DNA from: Clostridiales bacterium
GTDB taxonomy: Bacteria; Bacillota; Clostridia; Oscillospirales; Acutalibacteraceae
Assembly (NCBI GenBank): GCA_019415945.1
Contig: DXYF01000028.1
Coordinates: 1-64,000, forward strand
DNA length: 64,000 nucleotides
Direction of reading: 5' to 3'
Positions 35,595 through 43,312 of the stretch are shown here, in pieces; position 1 is the stretch's first letter; every line of letters begins with the position of its first letter. The notes beneath the pieces were generated by a model. It was not told the DNA's origin. It was given only the letters and a program-made list of their open reading frames with translations, and did no database searches. A program made the position numbers and the translations under genes.

Positions 35595-36764
35595 TTAAAT
35601 TTTAATTCGGCTTTGGCTTTCTCTGCGTACGCTTGCGGTATCCATATCGTCAAAGTTGTGATTTCTGACGCTTTGAACAAGACCGATACAAATTAATGTA
35701 CTAAGTGCCGAAGAGCCTCCCGAGCTGAAAAGCGGGAGAGTAATTCCTATTACAGGGAAAAATCCAAGCACCATTCCGAGATTAATTATGGTTTGTGAAC
35801 AAATGGTAGCAAATACGCCGCAGCAGATATACCGTCCCTGTAAATCATTAGCAGTTGAAGCATTTAAAATTACCTTTATAATTATGCCGAAAAGAATTGT
35901 CAAAAGCAAAATACAGCCGATAAATCCGAGTTCTTCTCCCGCAACGGTAAAAATAAAATCGTTTTCCTGTTCGGGAACAATAGAATTTTCTACTCTCGGA
36001 CCGTTGTAAAGTCCGCTGCCCGATAATTCGCCGCTCGCTATGGATACCTTGCCCTGATACTGCTGCCACCCGTAATTAGTCATTGCGTTTCCGTCAATAT
36101 CAAACAGTGCAATTATTCGGTTTCTATGTTCTTCATTCATAAAAAAATTCCATATGATAGGAACGCCTATCAAAATCATACCGCCTAAAACAGCAAAATA
36201 CCTAAGCTGTACCCCGGCTGTAAATGACATTATCAAAAAAATGAATCCGAAAATCAGTGCTGTTCCGTCATCCCCTTGAAAATGTATTATTGCTATGGGG
36301 ATTACGGCGTGTAAAGCAAGTGACAGCACACATAACGGGTGGTTTATGAGTTCTTTTTCTTTAAGGTAAAAAAGGTGCTTTGTAAAGGTTATTATAAAGC
36401 ATATTTTTATAAACTCTGACGGCTGAACGGTAAAACCTCCGGGAAGTCTTAACCAAGCCGTGTCGTCCGTACCCTCAACCTGAATGCCGAAAAGAAATAC
36501 CAAGACTGCCAAAAATACTGCGGCTGCCGCAAAAAAGTACCATTTCCTGACTAAGTATCTGTAATCAGCTACCGAAATTATAAACGCAAATATGAATCCG
36601 AATATTACCGCAATAAGCTGAGTTTTAAAAAAGTTATAGCTGCCTGAACGCTGCATACTTGAAATTAACAGCAGACTGTAAATAACAGCTGACAGAGTAA
36701 GCAGCCAAAGCAGTATATCCGTTCTTTTAAAATAATCGGAAACCGTGCTTGCAAATTTGCTCAA
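35595..36764 (-). CDS. rodA: SEDS-family peptidoglycan glycosyltransferase (RodA/FtsW)
   Basis: A polytopic membrane protein of 389 residues with about ten membrane segments. SEDS enzymes polymerise lipid II with a class B PBP. Family signatures are LRLPGGFTVQPSEFIKI, HFQGDDGTALIF, NDFIFTVAGEELGF and the C-terminal LPLFSSGGSSALSTLICIGLV. The start is TTG 36764, preceded by GAGG at 8 bases. RodA is favoured over FtsW or SpoVE from overall shape and the lone location, but the choice is not firm. Confidence 0.85.
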   Translation of the reverse strand: MSKFASTVSDYFKRTDILLWLLTLSAVIYSLLLISSMQRSGSYNFFKTQLIAVIFGFIFAFIISVADYRYLVRKWYFFAAAAVFLAVLVFLFGIQVEGTDDTAWLRLPGGFTVQPSEFIKICFIITFTKHLFYLKEKELINHPLCVLSLALHAVIPIAIIHFQGDDGTALIFGFIFLIMSFTAGVQLRYFAVLGGMILIGVPIIWNFFMNEEHRNRIIALFDIDGNAMTNYGWQQYQGKVSIASGELSGSGLYNGPRVENSIVPEQENDFIFTVAGEELGFIGCILLLTILFGIIIKVILNASTANDLQGRYICCGVFATICSQTIINLGMVLGFFPVIGITLPLFSSGGSSALSTLICIGLVQSVRNHNFDDMDTASVRRESQSRIKI

Positions 36765-36865
36765 ATCAAACGCCTCGCAAAATTTTGTTTATTAGGATTA
36801 TTATATTAAATTATGAGCGTAATATCAAGTTTATTTTCAAAATAGAATAATAATTAAAGCTGTTT

Positions 36866-36874
36866 TGGTATAAT
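36866..36874 (+). promoter_or_regulatory. Extended -10 promoter of fhs
   Basis: TGGTATAAT, an extended -10, 37 bases before the fhs start; the -35 is poor. Confidence 0.6.
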
Positions 36875-36911
36875 AGTTTTATAAAACAATCAAAATTCGG
36901 AGGTGGGTAAA

Positions 36912-38579
36912 TTGTTATCTGATATACAAATTGCTCAGCAGGCTGAGCTTTTGCCGATTAAGGATGTAGCTGCCAAGATCGGTATTACAGAGGATGAGCT
37001 TGAATTTTACGGAAAGTATAAAGCAAAGCTTTCAGATGATTTGGCTGAGAGAATTAAAAATAATACCGACGGAAAGCTTGTGCTTGTTACAGCTATAAAC
37101 CCGACCCCCGCCGGTGAGGGCAAAACAACAACTACGGCAGGTCTGGGTCAGGCTATGGCTAAAATAGGGAAAAATGCGATTATTGCACTGAGAGAGCCTT
37201 CTCTCGGACCTGTGTTCGGAATAAAGGGAGGTGCAGCAGGCGGCGGATATGCACAGGTGCTGCCGATGGAGGATATTAATCTTCACTTTACAGGCGATAT
37301 GCACGCAATAACTGCTGCAAACAATCTTTGCTGTGCAATGCTTGACAATCATATTCAGCAGGGCAACGCTCTTATGATTGATCAAAGAAGAGTTTTAATC
37401 AAACGCTGTCTTGATATGAATGATCGTGCGTTGAGGAATGTAGTTATAGGACTTGGCGGCAAGGTAAACGGAATCCCCAGAGAGGATCATTTTATTATCA
37501 CCGTTGCGTCAGAGGTAATGGCAATTCTTTGCCTTGCAAGCGATATAGATGATTTAAAACGCAGGCTTGGCAATATTCTTGTGGCATACACATATTCGGG
37601 CGAACCTGTGTATGCAAAGGATATAAAGGCTGACGGTGCCATGACCGCACTTTTGAAGGACGCAATAAAGCCTAATCTTGTGCAAACGCTTGAGGGTACG
37701 CCTGCAATTATGCACGGCGGACCGTTTGCTAATATTGCACACGGCTGTAACAGTGTCAGAGCTACCAAACTCGGGTTAAAGCTTGCTGATTACTGTATAA
37801 CCGAAGCAGGTTTCGGTTCTGATTTGGGTGCCGAGAAATTTCTTGATATAAAGTGCCGTTATGCAGGAATTTCTCCTTCTGCTATCGTAATAGTAGCAAC
37901 CTGCCGTGCACTCAAATATAACGGCGGAGTACCTAAGTCGGATGTGGCAAACGAAAATCTTGACGCTCTCAAAAAAGGAATTGTTAATCTCGGTGTTCAT
38001 ATTGAAAATATGCGTAAGTATAATGTTCCAGTAATTGTTGCTATTAATCGTTTCGGCAATGACAGCAAGCAGGAACTTGAATATATTGAAAACTACTGCC
38101 GTGACAACGGAGCCGATTTTGCACTTTCCGATGTATTCTGTGAGGGAGGAAACGGCGGCGTTGAGCTTGCAAAAAAAGTTGTAGAGGCTTGCGAAAAGCC
38201 TTCAAATTTTGCTCCGATATATTCACTTGACCTTACAGTTAAAGAGAAAATCGAAAAAATTGCAAAAACAATCTACGGTGCAGGCAAGGTTAATTATACC
38301 TCGGCGGCTGAAAAAGCTATCTCTGAGGTAGAAAAGCTCGGAGCTGACAATCTGCCCGTCTGCATTGCAAAAACGCAGTATTCGCTCTCCGATAACCCGG
38401 CACTTCTCGGTGCTCCTAAGGATTTTGAAATCACAGTAAGGAATGTGACCTTGTCAAACGGAGCCGGATTTGTAGTTGTTTATACAGGCGACATTATGAC
38501 CATGCCGGGTCTTCCGAAAGTTCCCGCGGCTCATGGTATTGATGTCGATGAAAACGGTAAAATAGTAGGGCTGTTCTGA
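36912..38579 (+). CDS. fhs: Formate--tetrahydrofolate ligase
   Basis: The ligase makes 10-formyl-THF from formate, ATP and THF in one-carbon metabolism. The 555-residue product has the P-loop-like PTPAGEGKTTTTAGLGQAM, the signature EPSLGPVFGIKGGAAGGGYAQ-type region, GKVNGIPRED and the C-terminal GDIMTMPGLPKVPAA. TTG 36912 lies 8 bases after GGAGG. The GTG at 36903 overlaps the ribosome-binding site itself and is rejected. First gene of fhs-tsaE-tsaB-rpiB. Confidence 0.95.
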   Translation: MLSDIQIAQQAELLPIKDVAAKIGITEDELEFYGKYKAKLSDDLAERIKNNTDGKLVLVTAINPTPAGEGKTTTTAGLGQAMAKIGKNAIIALREPSLGPVFGIKGGAAGGGYAQVLPMEDINLHFTGDMHAITAANNLCCAMLDNHIQQGNALMIDQRRVLIKRCLDMNDRALRNVVIGLGGKVNGIPREDHFIITVASEVMAILCLASDIDDLKRRLGNILVAYTYSGEPVYAKDIKADGAMTALLKDAIKPNLVQTLEGTPAIMHGGPFANIAHGCNSVRATKLGLKLADYCITEAGFGSDLGAEKFLDIKCRYAGISPSAIVIVATCRALKYNGGVPKSDVANENLDALKKGIVNLGVHIENMRKYNVPVIVAINRFGNDSKQELEYIENYCRDNGADFALSDVFCEGGNGGVELAKKVVEACEKPSNFAPIYSLDLTVKEKIEKIAKTIYGAGKVNYTSAAEKAISEVEKLGADNLPVCIAKTQYSLSDNPALLGAPKDFEITVRNVTLSNGAGFVVVYTGDIMTMPGLPKVPAAHGIDVDENGKIVGLF

Positions 38580-38580
38580 T

Positions 38581-39003
38581 ATGGTTACAGTTATCTCAAA
38601 ATCAACGCAGGATACCGAAAAACTCGGCGGGGAGATAGCTCAAAAACTGTGCGGCAAAGAAGTGATAGCGTTGTTTGGCGGGCTCGGAATGGGCAAGACG
38701 GCTTTTACAAGAGGTCTGTGCAGAAGCCTCGGAGTTGAGGACGGAGTTTCAAGTCCGACTTTTGCACTCGTCAACGAGTATCACGGAAAATACAATATTT
38801 ATCACTTCGATATGTACAGGGTTACCACCTGGGACGATTTGTACTCAACGGGATTTTTCGACTACCTTGATAACGGTGTTCTGATTATTGAATGGAGCGA
38901 GAATATCGAAGGTGCGTTGCCCGACAATGCTGTCAGAATAAGTATCTCAAAAGGCGATAATGATAATGAAAGAATTTTTTGTATTGAGGGGTTGAACATA
39001 TAA
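38581..39003 (+). CDS. tsaE: tRNA threonylcarbamoyladenosine biosynthesis ATPase TsaE
   Basis: TsaE is the ATPase that resets the TsaBD complex in t6A37 modification of ANN-decoding tRNAs. The 140-residue protein has Walker A GGLGMGKTAFTRGLC, SSPTFALVNEY and LIIEWSENI. It begins 1 base after the fhs stop and overlaps tsaB by 1 base. Confidence 0.94.
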   Translation: MVTVISKSTQDTEKLGGEIAQKLCGKEVIALFGGLGMGKTAFTRGLCRSLGVEDGVSSPTFALVNEYHGKYNIYHFDMYRVTTWDDLYSTGFFDYLDNGVLIIEWSENIEGALPDNAVRISISKGDNDNERIFCIEGLNI

Positions 39004-39710
39004 TGAAAATTTTAGCTGTAGATACTTCGGCTACGGCAGCGTCGGCGGCTATTGCCGATGAGGACAAGCTAATAGGTGAATTTTCAATTAACACTTCCCT
39101 TACCCACAGTCAAACGCTTCTTCCTATGATTGATCAGCTTTTGAAAAACACAAATACTTCTATCAATGACATTACGGCATTGGCGGTAAATGCAGGACCC
39201 GGTTCATTTACAGGCGTACGCATAGGAGTAGCAGCCGTTAAGGGACTGGCTTTTCCGCAGAATTTGCCCTGCGTATCGGTTTCTACTTTAAAAAGTATGG
39301 CTTATAATATGCTCGGAAGCGACTGTATTGTGTGTGCTGTAATGGATGCCCGCTGTTCACAGGTTTACAATGCTTTGTTCAGGGTAAACAGAGACGGTGT
39401 AACACGCTTGACAGATGACAGAGCTTTGTCTTTGTCTGATTTGCAGTTTGAGATGCAAAAATTTGATGAAAATATTGTACTTGTGGGCGACGGAGCAAAG
39501 CTGTGCTATGACTTTTTAAGTTCACAGTCGGTTAATGTTACGCTTGCACCGTTTGCAAGAAGAATTCAAACGGCGTCATCTGTCGCTTGTGCGGCAATAG
39601 ATGAGATAAAGCTCGGCAATGCAATAACGGCGGAAAAGCTAATGCCTGTATATTTACGCCTGCCTCAGGCACAAAGAGAATTAAATAAAAAGTTGGGGGT
39701 TAATTTATGA
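39003..39710 (+). CDS. tsaB: tRNA threonylcarbamoyladenosine biosynthesis protein TsaB
   Basis: TsaB is the actin-like scaffold partner of TsaD in t6A synthesis. The 235-residue protein has ILAVDTSATAASAAI at the start, NAGPGSFTGVRIG, and VVMDAR-like VCAVMDARCSQVYNALF. The tsaD and tsaC genes are not in the window. The stop overlaps the rpiB start. Confidence 0.93.
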   Translation: MKILAVDTSATAASAAIADEDKLIGEFSINTSLTHSQTLLPMIDQLLKNTNTSINDITALAVNAGPGSFTGVRIGVAAVKGLAFPQNLPCVSVSTLKSMAYNMLGSDCIVCAVMDARCSQVYNALFRVNRDGVTRLTDDRALSLSDLQFEMQKFDENIVLVGDGAKLCYDFLSSQSVNVTLAPFARRIQTASSVACAAIDEIKLGNAITAEKLMPVYLRLPQAQRELNKKLGVNL

Positions 39711-40156
39711 TAGCACTCGGATGTGACCACGGCGGATATAATCTCATATCTGCGATTAAAAAATATTTTGACGAAAAGGGAATAGAATACAAGGACTACG
39801 GTACATACAGCACGGAAAGTGTTGATTATCCGATTTATGCATATAAGGTTGCAACAGCGGTTGCAAACGGCGAATGTCAGTACGGAATACTTTGCTGCGG
39901 AACAGGTATAGGAATATCTATTGCGGCAAATAAAGTTAAGGGAATTCGTGCGGCGGTTGTAAACAACGAATTCGGTGCAGAGATGACACGCCGTCATAAT
40001 CATGCAAATATTCTTTGTATGGGCGGCAGAGTAACAAGTGAGGAAGATGCAGTGAAATTTACCGAAATTTTTCTGAATACTCCCGAAGAGGGCGACAGAC
40101 ACGATAAACGCCTTGCAATGTTAAAGCAAATCGAAGACGGTACATTTACCGTATGA
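39707..40156 (+). CDS. rpiB: Ribose-5-phosphate isomerase B
   Basis: RpiB interconverts ribose-5-phosphate and ribulose-5-phosphate. The 149-residue protein has GCDHGGYNLISAIKKYF, YGILCCGTGIGISIAANK with the catalytic cysteine, and RRHNHANILCMGGR. It overlaps tsaB by 4 bases and ends the operon at a hairpin terminator. Confidence 0.95.
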   Translation: MIALGCDHGGYNLISAIKKYFDEKGIEYKDYGTYSTESVDYPIYAYKVATAVANGECQYGILCCGTGIGISIAANKVKGIRAAVVNNEFGAEMTRRHNHANILCMGGRVTSEEDAVKFTEIFLNTPEEGDRHDKRLAMLKQIEDGTFTV

Positions 40157-40172
40157 TGTTTGATAATTTACT

Positions 40173-40204
40173 AAAAGACGCTCTTTTGGGCGTCTTTTCT
40201 TTTG
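40173..40204 (+). terminator. Terminator of fhs-tsaEB-rpiB
   Basis: A 9-bp stem AAAAGACGC (40173-40181) with GCGTCTTTT (40190-40198), then CTTTTG. Confidence 0.88.
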
Positions 40205-40217
40205 TAAAAAAAGTGCT

Positions 40218-40245
40218 TGTAACAATTTGTAACAATTAGTAACAT
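40218..40245. repeat. Three helically phased GTAACA repeats
   Basis: GTAACA occurs at 40219, 40229 and 40239, exactly 10 bases apart, in the AT-rich, gene-free stretch 40205-40562 before a small XRE gene. Further TAACA motifs follow to about 40320. It looks like a protein-binding array. Confidence 0.45.
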
Positions 40246-40470
40246 CTTGACTGAAATCTTACTTTCAACATAACTAACATTTACTAACAGTTGGTGAATA
40301 TATAAATTAACATAATTAACATCTTTCCACAACAGAAAAATAACTGTAATCATTATATAAAAAAACTTATAAAAATATAATATGATTATTTAATACATAC
40401 AATAAGAATTTGTTTTGTAACCAATTCCGATAAAAAATTTCATTTTTTTAAATTTATTTACAAAAAAGAC

Positions 40471-40499
40471 TTGTTTTTTTTCTAATAAAGTATTATAAT
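40471..40499 (+). promoter_or_regulatory. Promoter of the small XRE gene
   Basis: TTGTTT (40471-40476), 17 bp, TATAAT (40494-40499). Confidence 0.7.
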
Positions 40500-40562
40500 A
40501 TCATCACAATGTTTTTAAAGAATTTTAAAAAAGAATTATAAATGATTTGGAGAGAGTAGAAA

Positions 40563-40817
40563 ATGAGACTTCGTAAGCAAGAACTTGGAGACAGAAATCT
40601 TGTTGGTAATCGTGTAGAGCTTGTCAGAAAGCAAAAGGGTATGAAACAAAAGGAATTGCTTGCTCAGCTGCAGGTAAACGGCGTTGATATGAATGCATCA
40701 GGACTTTCTAAGCTTGAGGGGCAAATTAGATTTGTAACTGATGTTGAACTTGTGGCATTGGCAGATATTCTTGAGGTATCTGTTGACTATCTTCTGGGTA
40801 GGGACGCCAAAAATTAA
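40563..40817 (+). CDS. Small XRE-family DNA-binding protein
   Basis: An 84-residue protein that is almost all HTH_3 domain (RVELVRKQKGMKQKELLAQL, then SGLSKLEGQIRFVTDVELVALADILEVSVDYLLG). The start ATG 40563 follows GGAGAG. It has its own promoter and terminator. The phased GTAACA repeats 320 bases upstream may be its operator. Target unknown. Confidence 0.85.
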   Translation: MRLRKQELGDRNLVGNRVELVRKQKGMKQKELLAQLQVNGVDMNASGLSKLEGQIRFVTDVELVALADILEVSVDYLLGRDAKN

Positions 40818-40850
40818 GCGTATTAGATTTAAAAATTAATAATCAATAAT

Positions 40851-40890
40851 AAAAACGGAGATGCTCAATGAGAGGCGATCTCCGTTTTTT
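40851..40890 (+). terminator. Terminator of the small XRE gene
   Basis: Stem AAAACGGAGAT with ATCTCCGTTTT (40852-40862 with 40878-40888) and a run of six T. Confidence 0.9.
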
Positions 40891-40986
40891 GCTTTATAGG
40901 AAACTGCTCTAAAACGGTCGGGCAGATAAGGTTTGATAATATTAACCTGTCTGCTCGAATTGCGGTCGAGGCACTCGACTTTTTGT
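40891..40986 (+). ncRNA. Duplicated structured RNA element, copy 2
   Basis: The second copy of the element at 29329-29424, same strand. Relative to copy 1, the long stem changes from CGGGCAAA/TTTGCTCG to CGGGCAGA/TCTGCTCG, an A-T to G-C swap that keeps pairing. It also starts right after a terminator T-run and ends in GTCGAG-GCA-CTCGAC-TTTTT. Between 40987 and 41232 nothing else is recognised. Confidence 0.65.
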
Positions 40987-41232
40987 TAAGAAATATACAG
41001 TAATAATCCTATGTGTTGCTTAAATCATATGCTTTAAGCGATTGTTTTAATTTGGTAGGGAAATCAAGTGGTTAGGTTGTATATTATAAAAAGCCTGTGA
41101 GAAAAATTCACAGGCATAATATGTGGTTATAATCAAATATTTTAGTCCCCAACACTTCTATTTTATCATATAGAATAGAATGATTCAATAGATTTTTACA
41201 AAATAAAAATATAAATAATTTTCATAAAACAG

Positions 41233-41261
41233 TTGACAATATTAAAAAACTTATGTATAAT
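41233..41261 (+). promoter_or_regulatory. Consensus sigma-A promoter of the large repeat RNA
   Basis: TTGACA (41233-41238), exactly 17 bp, TATAAT (41256-41261): a perfect match to consensus, implying strong transcription. Confidence 0.9.
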
Positions 41262-41297
41262 ATAGACAAAGAAAAGGAACTAAAGGAGGTTTTAAAT

Positions 41298-41366
41298 ATG
41301 ATGAAGAGAAAACCTTTTATAAGACACATCAAAGACTTCTTACGGAGCTTGCCACCTAATTCATAA
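41298..41366 (+). CDS. Short ORF (22 codons) at the 5' end of the repeat RNA
   Basis: ATG 41298 follows a near-perfect ribosome-binding site AAAGGAGG with 8-base spacing, 37 bases after the -10. The peptide starts MMKRKPFIRHIKDFLRSL and ends in a Pro-Pro-Asn-Ser tail. It is basic and could form an amphipathic helix. With such signals it is probably translated, as a leader peptide or a small functional peptide. No similarity to known leader or signal peptides is claimed. Confidence 0.55.
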   Translation: MMKRKPFIRHIKDFLRSLPPNS

Positions 41367-42337
41367 GACCGAGTACATTCGGTAACGGTTAAGCTAACTT
41401 GTTTGTGTCGGAACAACTGATCATTTAGATGTTAAAAAAACATAGTGAATTAAGAGTTAAGATCAAGTAATAGTGTTTCGAAGAAATCAACAGTCTGATT
41501 TATCAGATATTTGTATCAGTGTCAAGCGGTTCGTAATAAATAAAATATAAACGATAAGCTTGATGCGGTTAATGAAATCGTAAATTTCATTTGCAGACTG
41601 AATCGTCCCAATAAGTGAATTTGATTATTTGCTGATTGTCCTCGGTTTAAACTGGATTTTCTAATTTAATTTAATATATATTAATATAAAAATTTTATTA
41701 TGGTGGTTGGACCAATGAGAATTTAAGTTTGTTCCTATTTATTAAATGTAGGAAAAATCCAATGTATAGGTTGGTTGAAAAGCAGCATTGTAAGTGATTG
41801 TGGTTAATACAAGATAAGTTGCTTTACAATAAGACAAATTTGAACATAGGAGATAATTCCAATGTAAAGGTAAAGTGATAGTATCTGCAAACAGATATGG
41901 TGTAGATATAAAAAGCATGAGTTATGTTATACTTAATCTGAACATTAGGAGATAGTACCGATGTACAAGCAGAGATTAAATCAGCTTGGTAAATGATTGT
42001 AGGTAGCATAAAATGAGTTGCTTTACAATAAACTAAATCTAAACATAGGGGATAAGACCGATGTACAGGTAAAGTGAAAAATATCTGCAAATAAATATAG
42101 TGTAGATATTAAAAGCATAAGTTGTATTGTATTGAACTAAGCCTAAACATTAGGAGATAGACCAATGTACAAGTAGTGTGTTTCTATAGCAAATCTTAGT
42201 TAAAGGAATGATTCCAAAGTACAGTTAATAAAGTGACTGTTAGTTGCAAAAAATGTCGGTTTTACGCTGGGAAGCGATGAAAGGCCGTTAAAGCAATTAA
42301 CAGTTGATACGACAAATATAAAGTAATAACAAACAAT

Positions 42338-42370
42338 AAGCGGTGATTGCAATAGCAACCACCGCTTTTC
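42338..42370. terminator. Terminator of the repeat RNA and of spo0A
   Basis: Stem AAGCGGTG (42338-42345) with CACCGCTT (42360-42367), extended inside by TTGC/GCAA. It is flanked by T on both strands and lies between convergent transcripts. Confidence 0.8.
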
Positions 42371-42395
42371 CTATAGGTGTCAGGAACAAAAATGA

Positions 42396-43166
42396 TTAAC
42401 CCGCATTTTTAAGCTGAAGTCTTAATCTGTCCGAAATCATTGCGATAAATTCACTGTTTGTAGGTTTTCCTCTATCGTTGTGGATAGTATATCCAAAGTA
42501 GGAATTAAGGACATCTATATCGCCTCTGTCCCATGCAACTTCAATAGCGTGACGAATTGCTCTTTCTACTCGTGATGAAGTAGTTTCGTATTTTTTTGCC
42601 ACGGTAGGATATAATTGTTTTGTAACAGCATTAATGATTTCCGGTTTTTCAACAGACATAATAATGGAATCTCTTAAATAATGGTAGCCTTTAATGTGTG
42701 CCGGCACGCCGATTTCGTGCAAAATTTGTGTTACTTTAAGCTCAATACCGAAAATGTCAAAGCTTAGTGACTTGTTAAGAACATTGTTGTGATTCTTTTT
42801 TGTGAGTCCGACAATGTTTTCGCACATTTCTTCGATATTATACGGTTTTAACACAAAATAGCTTGCACCGGAACACATAATTTCTCTCTCAAGAACCGGA
42901 CTGTGAAATGATGAAAACACAATAAATACGGGCGGATTGATGTTTTGTCGTTTAATGTTTCTCATAACTCCGATTGCGTCAAGTCGGGTCATAAACGAAT
43001 CCATTAAAACAGCGTCGGGCTTTTCTTCTTTAATAAGATTCAAAAGCTCTTCTCCGTCCTTAGAACAAAAAGTTGCCGAAATATTAAATTTTTGCAATAT
43101 CTTGAAATATTCCGGTGAATATTCTGTTCTGTCTTCTGTTACGATTAGTCTTATATTGTTTTCCAT
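42396..43166 (-). CDS. spo0A: Sporulation master regulator Spo0A
   Basis: Spo0A is the response regulator that commits cells to sporulation and binds 0A boxes. The 256-residue protein has a receiver (1-125) and the very conserved C-terminal DNA-binding domain with SSRVERAIRHAIEVAWDRGD and HNDRGKPTNSEFIAMISDRLRL. The phosphoacceptor is likely the Asp of VLMDSFMTRLDAIGVM. The usual D-I-x-M-P reads DSFMT, and the acidic pocket is TEDR rather than ADDN, so the receiver is somewhat divergent. Its partner spoIVB lies just upstream, the usual order. Confidence 0.96.
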   Translation of the reverse strand: MENNIRLIVTEDRTEYSPEYFKILQKFNISATFCSKDGEELLNLIKEEKPDAVLMDSFMTRLDAIGVMRNIKRQNINPPVFIVFSSFHSPVLEREIMCSGASYFVLKPYNIEEMCENIVGLTKKNHNNVLNKSLSFDIFGIELKVTQILHEIGVPAHIKGYHYLRDSIIMSVEKPEIINAVTKQLYPTVAKKYETTSSRVERAIRHAIEVAWDRGDIDVLNSYFGYTIHNDRGKPTNSEFIAMISDRLRLQLKNAG

Positions 43167-43281
43167 GTTGACTTTCCCCCAATAAATTGATGTGAAATAA
43201 TATTACCACAAATTAGAAAACTTGGCAAGAGGTTCCGAATAAATTTTTAAAAAAAATTAAAAAATATTTTAAAAATTATTT

Positions 43282-43288
43282 TTCGACA
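43282..43288 (-). promoter_or_regulatory. 0A box upstream of spo0A
   Basis: The minus strand reads AATGTCGAAAAAT, a perfect TGTCGAA core, about 115 bases before the spo0A start and just after spoIVB. Autoregulation of spo0A by Spo0A is known in Bacilli. Confidence 0.65.
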
Positions 43289-43312
43289 TTTAAAAATCAT
43301 CTATATATTGGG

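Larger units (their letters stand above)
41268..42370 (+). ncRNA. Large repeat-containing RNA, about 1.1 kb
   Basis: Between a perfect promoter and a hairpin terminator (42338-42370) lie about 1100 bases with only a 22-codon ORF at the 5' end. From about 41745 the sequence consists of units of about 100 bases. Each begins with ACAT(T)AGGAGATA...CC(A/G)ATGTA, which folds as a hairpin with AGGAGA in the loop: 41844-41865, 41942-41964, 42043-42064 and 42147-42168, plus degenerate ones near 41745 and 42200. Units alternate in type, so a 200-base superperiod is visible (GAGTTGCTTTACAATAA at 41816 and 42014). All frames are full of stops. It is a candidate large structured RNA; the family is not recognised. 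Confidence 0.7.

Noticed and set aside
41222..42090. Minus-strand ORFs of 64 and 88 codons in the repeat RNA region
   Set aside because: No ribosome-binding sites, composition unlike proteins, and they fall across the perfect plus-strand promoter and repeats.
41745..42200. CRISPR array
   Set aside because: Repeat units of about 100 bases are diverged and there are no short identical repeats with unique spacers, nor cas genes.
41268..42370. Type III toxin-antitoxin RNA repeats
   Set aside because: The units are far longer than the known antitoxin repeats, and no toxin gene follows; the next gene is spo0A on the other strand.
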